NCBI GenBank assembly: GCA_947650365.1
Contig: OX393557.1
Coordinates: forward strand, 1,736,001 to 1,800,000
Length of the DNA stretch: 64,000 bases
Source: Chamaelirium japonicum
Lineage: Eukaryota; Streptophyta; Magnoliopsida; Liliales; Melanthiaceae
Reading direction: 5' to 3'
The notes below the pieces were generated by a model that worked only from the letters and a program-made list of their open reading frames with translations, was not told where the DNA came from and did not search any database. Shown here in pieces: positions 56,201 to 64,000 of this stretch; position 1 is the stretch's first letter; each line of letters starts with the position of its first letter. Both the position numbers and the translations under genes were made by a program.

Positions 56201-58351
56201 CAGCATCTAGCCAGTCTTTCCATTCCTTCAACTGGGCCTCAGTAGCACTTAGTCCGACATGGTCGGTTGAGGGGTACTTAGGACAATGGAGTGTTTGCCA
56301 AACCTTAGGATGAGCATTAGGTTACGTTTCCAGTCATCGTAGTTTGGTCCCGTAAGTTTGTTATCATTAAGGATGGAGGCTAGGGGGTCGAGCTTGGTCA
56401 TATTTTCTATAAACAATGGTTCAAAGCAAAAATTAGGGTCTACTACAATCTATTTTATGGAATTTAAAAATAGATACTGTTTACTCCAGCCGTATGTCTT
56501 CACCACCTCTAGTGGAGACATCTAGGAATCGAAATTCCTTAGGCTCGAGCACTGAGATTATTGGCCTTGAATTAGAGACAGCATCTCGGTAAGAATATGC
56601 AACCGCTTCTGCCAACGGGATGTTTACGACCCAGTCTTTATCAAAATTACCCACGACAAACTAAAAGACCTCCCAGTCTCCTTTTAGCTAGCTTTATGTG
56701 ACCCGCCATGCGTAGCAACGTCGGCTTCACACAAGCTTCCGGATGTTTTTCCACAAATCTAGGTGGTGTCAGCAGGGTGGTTCATAGGCTCCCGCGGTGC
56801 AGGAAAAAACCATCACCCAGTGCCACCGGCATCCTCCATGTCCCGAAGGAAATCACTAGGCGAGCCAGCATGGAAGAAAACAAAGCTCTCACTCGGTGGG
56901 AATATCGAACTACATACCTCTCACACAGATCTTTAGCCAGTTGATAGTGGAGACCAGAGGCTCCCCTTTGGAGGGAACCTCTTACACATCCCTTCTTTAT
57001 GAGGTTTTATGCATGTCTAGAAAGGTTACGACCTCCTAGACCTACACCCTGGTCTACCGCGCAAAGCATTAGTAACCTTTTCGCAAAGTATTAGTACCCT
57101 TGGGAAATATCATAGTCCCTACCTTGACTACTCAGCTTTCTTCTTTCTCACAAGGATCACATTATATAGATTCCAAAGGTCTCGATACTTTACTACTTTA
57201 CTTATAATCCTAAGATCTGGAGCCTAACCTAAGGTCAACATGAAAAGGATTCCCACTAGAATGATGCCTCATTCACAATTTGATGCCTGATGTCATAGTG
57301 GACCTCATCTTATTATAGGTTTCGATGCTGGCCAAATAGGGACATCCGACAACCTCCGTCTGATCTCAACCTAATGGTGGCATAACCAAATCATGAGGAA
57401 TTCACACTACCATCAAACGTCAACAAGAAACGGGTATCACTTAGTGGAATCCTAACCTAACTTGGTCGCTAGGAACATATAGGGAAAGGGCATCTCACTA
57501 GGGTTATCATACTTCTTATAGGATCATTAGTCATCTCTAAACAAATCTAACATTGCATTTATCTCGCCGCACAGTACTCGGCTACCTAAACTATTATAAG
57601 GGCGGTTGCCACCTTTCCTTTTAGTTAGCCACTGGATTCGTACGTGTTAGAAACATATAGAGACACCGATGAATTCATAAGCTAAGTACTAACTCTAAGC
57701 CTAATCTTGAGACTAACTCACAAGCAAGACTAATAATTAAATTATCATTGGGGTTTTCTAAACATTAAGCAGAGAGTGTTACAGAAAAACATCCAATTTG
57801 AATCAAGTTCAGGGTCCAACCCCTGAACCTGAATAGTACTGTCAAGATATCATGTTATTCTATTCTGCACGATCTCCCGATGATGATCTTGATCATCGTC
57901 AATATGCAAGCTTTCGTCGAGTCTTTGCACTCCATGATACCGCTTGCCCGAACAGTGGATGTAGCATCATCTTCTTCTTCCTGTGACTGAAACTAACACA
58001 TTCCGAGAAAGTGCTTGTTCACGTATAATTTTGCTAGAAAGAAAGAAACAATTCTAGAAACATGGCCAGGGAACCGAGGGTGGTCAACCTCCACCCTCGA
58101 CAATCTAGAGCCTTAAAATCCACAAGCATAATAATAATCAATGTAAAAAAATAAATCCAGGGTCCGACCCCCGGAGAATTGCAATCACATATTATTATTC
58201 AGCGTGACACCTGCAAAGAGACGATACATAGCACAATCCATATGCATGATCTACACCGAACCCCGATGAAAACATATGTCATCATATATTCACATGATAT
58301 TTTCATGAATTCATGCATGAAACATACACCGAAACGTGCTCTGATACCAAT
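53227..58351 (-). pseudogene. Outer copia internal region: gag, integrase, RT, RNase H N-terminus
   Basis: Minus-strand order from the right: PBS TGGTATCAGAGC (58339-58350), a long leader, gag ATG at 56401 (MTKLDPLASILNDNKLTGPN, the uncorrupted version), gag core MLYLKKMFEGHSRVTC near 56100, integrase HTDVCGSISVRTIGGFEYF near 55350, [21 protein letters not shown] near 54150, WLSSKFDMKDLG near 53830, and RNase H up to YVMAYEA at 53227. Numerous stops and indels. It continues at 43433 after the nested copia. Confidence 0.9.
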
Positions 58352-60278
58352 TATTGGATTTAGATCATATTATCAGAGTTGTAGTAGAAGCAAAAGATAG
58401 ATTCAAATATCTCATAGTGTATGTTTCATTACAATTAATTCTACAAAGCAATCTATATGCAAATCTATGATCTTAGCATATGTGCGGACACCCTAGAGGC
58501 ATACTACGATCTACAAAAGTTATGCATGTATCTAGTTAGGTATTTAGAACCATCATACCTTATGGATCTATGATCCAAAGAGAACAGAACGATGATGAAT
58601 CGCAAGGGAAGCTGTCGGATGGCATATTATCCTTTGCAAAGGGAGGAATCCTCGAAGTCCTATCTCTAAGTGCAAGGACTACAAGCCGACGGAGGAATTC
58701 ATTGCAAAGACGACGACGAGCTACAAGATCTCCTCCTTCTCTTTCTCTCTTCTTCCTTCTCTTTCCTTCCTCTTTCTTCTTCCTTCTTCTTCCTCTTTCT
58801 TCCTCGGCCGAAACCACAAAGAGGAAGAGAGGAGAGGAGGGTCGGGTTTTCTGATAGGGGAGACTCTTAGGGCCGACCCCTCTCTCTCTAATCCTTATAT
58901 AGGGCTGGCCTCCAAGTGCTCTACGCAAGCTAGGGCCGGTCCCATAGAGATAGGGATGAGGAGGGGGGGCCGGTTTTTAGGGTTCCTCCTTGTTTCGTGA
59001 AGCTTGGATGAAAACGCCCTCACGAAAAGAGATTGAGTAAGGTGCGCTACTCGGAATCGAGTTTTGTCAGTGCCTATGAGCTCCTAGAATTATTTCGCTT
59101 ATTTTAAGATCTATATTCAATATGTTCTTAGCCATGTTTTAGTATTTACTAAAATACCCCTATGACCCTTAATACATATGAATTAAGTTTTGAGGCTTCA
59201 GGCTTGCGCTCTATCGCACTACTTCGCATCCAACATATCCAACCAGATCGGGGAATAATTCCTTTTACGCAACGACAGGGTGGAACCTTCAGGGTTCAGG
59301 ATCTCTAGCTCCAACCGGATCCCTGATTAACTATTCCGGTGACACACCGAAAGTTTCGTTAATAAGCCCTAATCCGATTAACCCGTGTAGCCACCCAGAG
59401 TGCGATACGAGTTGAACTCTTGTAATCCTAAACTTATGTTACTCCCTTGTAACCCTGTTCCCTACTATACTATGATAATCCTTAGTCCCTCTTATTACTG
59501 GTGCCATGATTCGACTCGGGCGGTGGAGAGCACCGTCAGATCCTGATCAATCATCTGATTAGGATTTGATGACTTGTTATCTATAACACCACAAACCTTC
59601 CGGTGCTATATCTAGCATCCAGAACGTTATCAGTCATATTGACAACCACCAGGTCTGGGTTAATTGTGTGGATAGATTGACTCATCAAAATGTACCTATC
59701 CAACACTGGACGTTGGATAACCTGTAGGGATTGCATGCCCACTCAAGCATCAGTCTGGTAACCCAACGTACTGTGGTATTAGACTATGGAAGGTCCGCAC
59801 ACATTGACACATCAAAGTACCACTCAACTAGTTGGCTTAGTGTATATGGTCCCTCAGGGTTAAGGACAGATTATCTATAGTAATAAGACGGTTTATGCAC
59901 CAGTGTCTGAATCACTGAACTGTGCACCATCTTGGTTCCTGTTCAACACGATCATTGTGCTTGGTCAGGTGAATAGGAATCATATATTCTTGTGGTGGAG
60001 AGTTCACCACATCCTCTACCTGCCAACAGTTTATTCTCGGTGAAGCGACCAGCATCACCAAAGCCGTGAACTAGATCTAGGTTTACGCAGAACTGATCCA
60101 CTGGGTCTCCCAACCATAGATCCACCATGCGACTCAGTAGCCTATTGTGTTCCCTAGGGACCTTTATTATATATGAATTAACATACACCAAAGTAGTATT
60201 CTAATTAAAGCAATAACCAAATCATCTTTATCAATGTTAATACAAAAAATCCATGCTCAGGACACACGAGCTACAATA
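58352..60278 (-). mobile_element. 5' LTR of outer copia (1927 bp)
   Basis: On the minus strand it begins TATTGTAGCTCGTGTG (normal TG mutated to TA) and ends AATCCAATA directly before the PBS. It defines the original right end of the outer element; the next five bases, cttga, should be its TSD, but the left partner is missing because that end was deleted. Confidence 0.9.
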
Positions 60279-60479
60279 CTTGAGCTTGTAGAGTGCCAAG
60301 ATATTGATCATATTGGGCTTTGTCTTCAAGTGCCAAGGGTAGGGGCTTGGGCTTATTCTCATCGCCTTGGATGATTATAGTTGATAGCTTAGATTGATTT
60401 GGATTGCCAAGAGCCTTTTTATCAGACTTTAACCTCGAGAGGCCGTAGCCAATTTTGCTCAAATCATCCAACTTGAATG

Positions 60480-61860
60480 GGAGAAATCGAAGTCTTTGGT
60501 TGACCTAGGTTGTTAGGAACCTTTTTATAAGACTTTAGTCTTGAAAGGGCATAGTCGAATTGCCTTCAAGCTTCCGACTTGAACGAGCAGAATCGAAGGT
60601 CTCTGGTTGACCTGGGTTACCAGGAGCCTTTTCATCGGACTTTAGCCTTGAGAGGGCGTAGCCGAATTACCTTCGAGCTTTCGACTTGAACGGGCAAAAT
60701 CGAAGATCTTTGGTTGACCTGGGTTGCTAGGAGCCTTTTTCATCGGACTTTAGCCTCGAAAGGGTGTAGCTGAATTGCCTTCAAGATTTCGACTTGAAAA
60801 GGTGGAATCGAAGGTCTTTGGTTGACCTGGGTTGCTAGGAGCCTTTTCATCGGACTTTAGCCTTGAAAAGGCGTAGCTGATGTTGCTTCGAGCTACCGGC
60901 TTGAACTGATGGAATCGAAGGCTTAGTTAGACCTGGGTTGTCAGGAGCCTTTTTATCAGACTTTAGACTCGAGAGGGCGTAGCCGATGTTGCTTCGAGCT
61001 TCCGACTTGAACTAGCAGAATCGAAAGTTTTGGTTGACCTGGGTTGTCATGATCCTTTTTATCGGATTTTAGCCTTGAGAGAGTATAGCCAATATTGCTT
61101 CGAGCTTTCGACTTAAAATGGCAGAATCAAATGCTTAGTTTGACCTGGGTTGCCAGGAGCCTTTTTATCGGTCTTTAGCCTTGAAAAGGCATAGCCGATT
61201 TTTGTTCGAGCTTTCGACTTGAATGAGAGGAATCGAATTTCGAGAGACTTAGACTTTGATGATCAGCTTCTAAGATCCTTCACTATCTCTGTACTCTATG
61301 ACGTATGGCCCCTCCCAAGATGGAGCAAATTTGTCGCTGGTGACTTTCTTCGTGTTTGGGAAAACGACTCTGAGTACCAGGTCACTTTTGTTAAATTCTC
61401 TGCTTTTGTCCCTTCTGTCATATTGCATCTTGATTTTTGTTTGTAATTGGTCACATGTGCTGTAGCCCTTGAAAGGGCAAAACCGCTTTTACTTCAAGCT
61501 TCTGACTTAAATAGACGGAATCGAAATCTTTGGTTGACCTGGGTTACCAGGAGCCTTTAGGTGCCCGATAGTAAGTTAAGCTTCTGACTTGAACGGGCGG
61601 AATCGAAGGTCTTTGGTTGACCTGGGTTGCCAGGAGCCTTTTTATCAGACTTTAGCCTCGAGGGGGCGTAGCCAAATTGCCTTCGAGCTTCCAACTTGAA
61701 CGGGCGGAATCGAAGGTCATTGGTTGACCTGGGTTGCCAGGAGCCTTTTTATCGAACTTTTGCCTCGAGAGGGCGCAGCTGAATTGCATTCAAGCTTCCG
61801 ACTTGAATGGGTGGAATCAAAGGCTTAGTTTGATCTGGGTTGCCAGGAGCCTTTTTAGTG
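60480..61860. repeat. 107-bp tandem repeat downstream of integrase
   Basis: Units begin ggttgacctgggttgccagg and run through agcctttttatcggacttta and gagagggcgtagccga to cttccgacttgaacgggcgg; starts at 60605 and 60712 are 107 bp apart. About eight to ten units occur, interrupted at 61208-61465 by an integrase-tail duplicate. It may continue into the short open frame at 60271-60471 whose sequence is also repeat-like. Confidence 0.88.
61275..61450 (-). pseudogene. Duplicate of integrase C-terminus inside the tandem repeat
   Basis: ctctatgacgtatggcccct, then cccaagatggagcaaatttg and gtttgggaaaa-gactctgagtac, match the integrase tail at 62060-62190. It shows that the repeat region expanded together with a piece of the pol 3' end. 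Confidence 0.82.
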
Positions 61861-61959
61861 CCTTGCACGGGCTGAATAAAATTTCAAAAGACTTCAACTT
61901 GGAGAAAAAGATGCATTTATTGAAAAACCAAATTCGTGGTTACAAATTTCATGGTTTGA

Positions 61960-63656
61960 TTAAGGATAGAATATTTTCAAATGGGTTATATTCCAGGATC
62001 GGGGTAGTCGCCTTCCATCCTGGTCGATCAGCCTATAAGAGCCTTTGCTGCCACTGGACTCTATGACGTATGGCCCCTCCCAAGACGGAGCGAATTTGCC
62101 ACTGACGACTTCCTTCATGTTTGGGAAAATGGCTCTGAGTACTAGATCTCCTGTGCTGAACTCCCTTTTCTTGACTCTTCTATCATACACCCTCTTGATC
62201 TTCTGCTAGGGCTGGCAATTTCGGACCCAACACGAAGTTAGCTGGTCTGGGTCAGGGCTAAACGGGTTCGGGTCGTAAACGGGTCGACACGATAGACTCG
62301 TTTAATAAATGGGTCGGGTCCGGATTTAGGGACTGGACACGGTAGACCCGGGAAGACCCGTTTAGTATTCAACGAGTCGTGTTGGGTCGGGTCTACCCGC
62401 AATCCGATACTGTAATATATAATACAAGCGGGTCTTTCGAGTCAGGTCGGGTCGAGTCAGATTGGGTCGGATCGGGTCAACTGAATAGACCCGGGTGGTA
62501 AACGGGTCTTATCGGGTCTACCTGTTTATTAGCAGTTCAGGTACGGGTTTAGGATCTAGACACGATTAGTTAAACGAGTCGGGTCCAGGTCTAGGGGTTT
62601 TGGACACGACACAAAACTAGACATGACATGAACCCGACACGACACGACCCATTGCCACCCCTATCTTCTGCTGGTAGTCGGCGATGTGAGCAGCCTCCGA
62701 GTCCCTCAGTTCCTCTGCGAAGTCTAGGTCATTGATTCTGAGCTCATCGTTCATTCCTGACTAACAACTTTGGTCAAGACTGTGGAATAGAGCGCTTCTA
62801 TAGGTAGGATGACTTTGGAGCCATATGTGAGGCGAAATAGAGAGAATTCGGTCGACCGTCGCGGGGTGGTTTGGTATGCCCATAATACTTCCGTAAGCAT
62901 TTTCTCCCAAAGACCTTTCCGAGGTCCCAGCTTCTTCTTCAGAGTATCCATGATCGCCTTGTTTGATTCCTCGGCTTGCCCGTTTCATTGTGGGTATCGA
63001 GATATCGAGTAGAATAGTTTGATCCCATAGCCTTGGTAGAATTCTCTGAAGTTATCTGAATCAAACTGTGCTCCATTGTCGGCTATCAGCACCTTCGGGG
63101 ATCCAAACCTTGAAAAGATGTTGCCTCTGACAAACTTGATGACTTCAGCATCTGTAATTCTTGCCAGTGGTACTACTTTGACCCATTTGGTGAAGTAGTC
63201 TGTTGAAACGAGGAGATACTTTTTCTGGGTTGGTGACGGCGGGAAGGGCCCTAGAAAATCTAACCCCCACTGATGAGAAGGCCTTAGACTTGTTAGGGGG
63301 TTTAGATCTCCTGCAAGGACATGAATCTACTTTGCATGTCGCTGGCACTGCTCGCATCTTTTGACGAATTCCCGCACGTCTTTAACCATGGTCAGCCAGT
63401 TGTATTCTTGTAACTTGACTTTGCCTTCCAGCGATCTATCCCCAGAGTGGTTGCCGAATGCCCCTGCATGTATCTCTGTAAGGATTCTTTGTGACTGATC
63501 CTTGGATAGGTACCGAAGGTATATACCTCCATATGCCAGTAGAGGTCTTCTCTGTCGAGACAGAAGCGATGAATTTTCCTTAGAAGTTTCTTTGCTTGAA
63601 TGGGTCCTCAGGTAGGACTTTTTTGCTGAAGATAGCTGATTATAGGTACCAACCAT
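61960..63656 (-). pseudogene. Integrase of second Tat-like element, split by a hAT-type insertion
   Basis: Zinc finger HAGAFGNHSGDRSLEGKVKL with CEQCQRHAK (63500-63330), core DYFTKWVKVVPLA (near 63190), ADNGAQFDSDNF (near 63070), an altered NGQAEESNKAI motif (near 62965), then KLGPRKGLWEKML and YQTTPRRSTEFSLFRLTYGS, and a C-terminal chromodomain-free tail GDLVLRAIFPNMKEV to HLKIFYP (62190-61960). A TGA/TAG set and small shifts break it. The tail is separated by the 457-bp insertion at 62207-62663. Confidence 0.88.
62207..62663. mobile_element. hAT-type non-autonomous element (457 bp), perfect 8-bp TSD
   Basis: Ends TAGGGCTGGCAAT and complement ATTGCCACCCCTA; the octamer tcttctgc is repeated at 62199-62206 and 62664-62671. 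The interior is rich in gggtcgggtc, acgggtc and gacacgac words, a common plant hAT-MITE family type. It lies inside integrase of the second Tat-like element. Confidence 0.9.
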
Positions 63657-64000
63657 CCCGTGGGTGCTTCAACCGTTATGTCGGCAATCGGGCTGGTATG
63701 ATGATGAAGGTTTACCCTTGGATGCATTTGGAAATTGATCTTGACTTCTTTGACCTTATGCTCGTCCCCGAGAATCGAAGCTACATTTACGAGGGCGTTA
63801 GTGATTCGGTTATTGGATCAAGGGATCTCCTTGAATTTGACCTCCTAGAAGCATTCAGATAGCTCCCGCGCCATGGTCAGGTACTGCTGCATCCTGCTGT
63901 CCTTGACTTCATACTCCCCCCCGATCTGCCTAACGGTGAACTAAGAGTTGCTATGAATTGTTATCTACTTAATCAATAAGCTCAAGACTACCTCCATACC
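63657..64000 (-). pseudogene. Second RNase H C-terminus of second Tat-like element
   Basis: The minus strand reads VRQIGGEYEVKDSRMQQYL, then EVKFKEIP and NALVNVAS, colinear with IRQINGEYTAREERMQLYL and ADALANTAS of the Tat copies at 18-41 kb. The window ends within this domain. Confidence 0.75.

Larger units (their letters stand above)
60279..64000 (-). mobile_element. Second Tat-like gypsy element, partial (minus strand)
   Basis: From right to left: second RNase H tail (64000-63660), integrase (63656-61960), a tandem-repeat region (61950-60480), then the outer copia insertion. It is related to, but clearly different from, the Tat copies at 18-41 kb (for example GPYVIESSGSKGSYRLI versus GPYIVESVGGKGSYRLI). 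Both ends are outside what can be seen. Stops and small indels are frequent, so it is the oldest layer of the nest. Confidence 0.85.

Overview
This window is nuclear DNA of a flowering plant. It holds one intron-rich, highly conserved housekeeping gene, plant LTR retrotransposons with tRNA-primed PBS sites, a solo Cassandra LTR carrying 5S rRNA sequence, and MULE/hAT-type short elements with 8-9 bp target-site duplications (TSDs). Species and chromosome cannot be told from the sequence; nothing is specific to grasses.

Region 1 (1-16,036), minus strand: the plant SART1/DOT2 (MERISTEM-DEFECTIVE-like) gene, encoding the U4/U6.U5 tri-snRNP-associated splicing factor. Ten coding exons can be placed from the ATG at 15662 to the splice donor after 4163, with reading phase kept at every junction; the last coding exon(s) lie beyond the left edge. 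Intron 1 (about 6.9 kb) holds a decayed LINE that was itself hit by a 5'-truncated L1-type LINE, a solo Cassandra LTR and a hAT-type element, plus a separate hAT-type element upstream. A 181-bp MULE-type MITE with a perfect 9-bp TSD sits at 159-339.

Region 2 (16,037-18,206): a TTF-type zinc-finger (hAT-related) fragment, then a long-inverted-repeat element that carries an inverted copy of the SART1 promoter/5'UTR up to its start codon, i.e. a Pack-MULE-like gene-fragment capture beside its parent gene.

Region 3 (18,207-41,302): two copies of one Ty3/gypsy family of the Tat lineage (dual RNase H). Copy 1 is 5'-truncated (18,207-27,920); copy 2 is full length (27,960-41,302; TSD atact). Each has pol in the gag frame behind an in-frame TAG in a tobamovirus-type readthrough context, a three-exon gene on the opposite strand between integrase and 3' LTR, a palindrome-rich tandem array upstream of that antisense gene, hairpin repeats between the convergent 3' ends, and 43-bp GC-rich repeats in the LTR. 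The antisense gene keeps its reading frame and exon lengths in both copies.

Region 4 (41,303-60,278): an old Ty1/copia element on the minus strand. Its RNase H is split by a sister copia element on the plus strand (43,434-53,226; TSD gcttc), and its 3' LTR received both Tat copies 39 bp apart. Region 5 (60,279-64,000): a second, older Tat-like gypsy element on the minus strand with a 107-bp tandem repeat downstream of integrase, a duplicated integrase tail and a hAT-type insertion with a perfect 8-bp TSD.

The only host gene is SART1/DOT2. The rest is nested transposons that date one another by insertion order: Tat-like gypsy 3, then the outer copia, then the inner copia and the two Tat copies.
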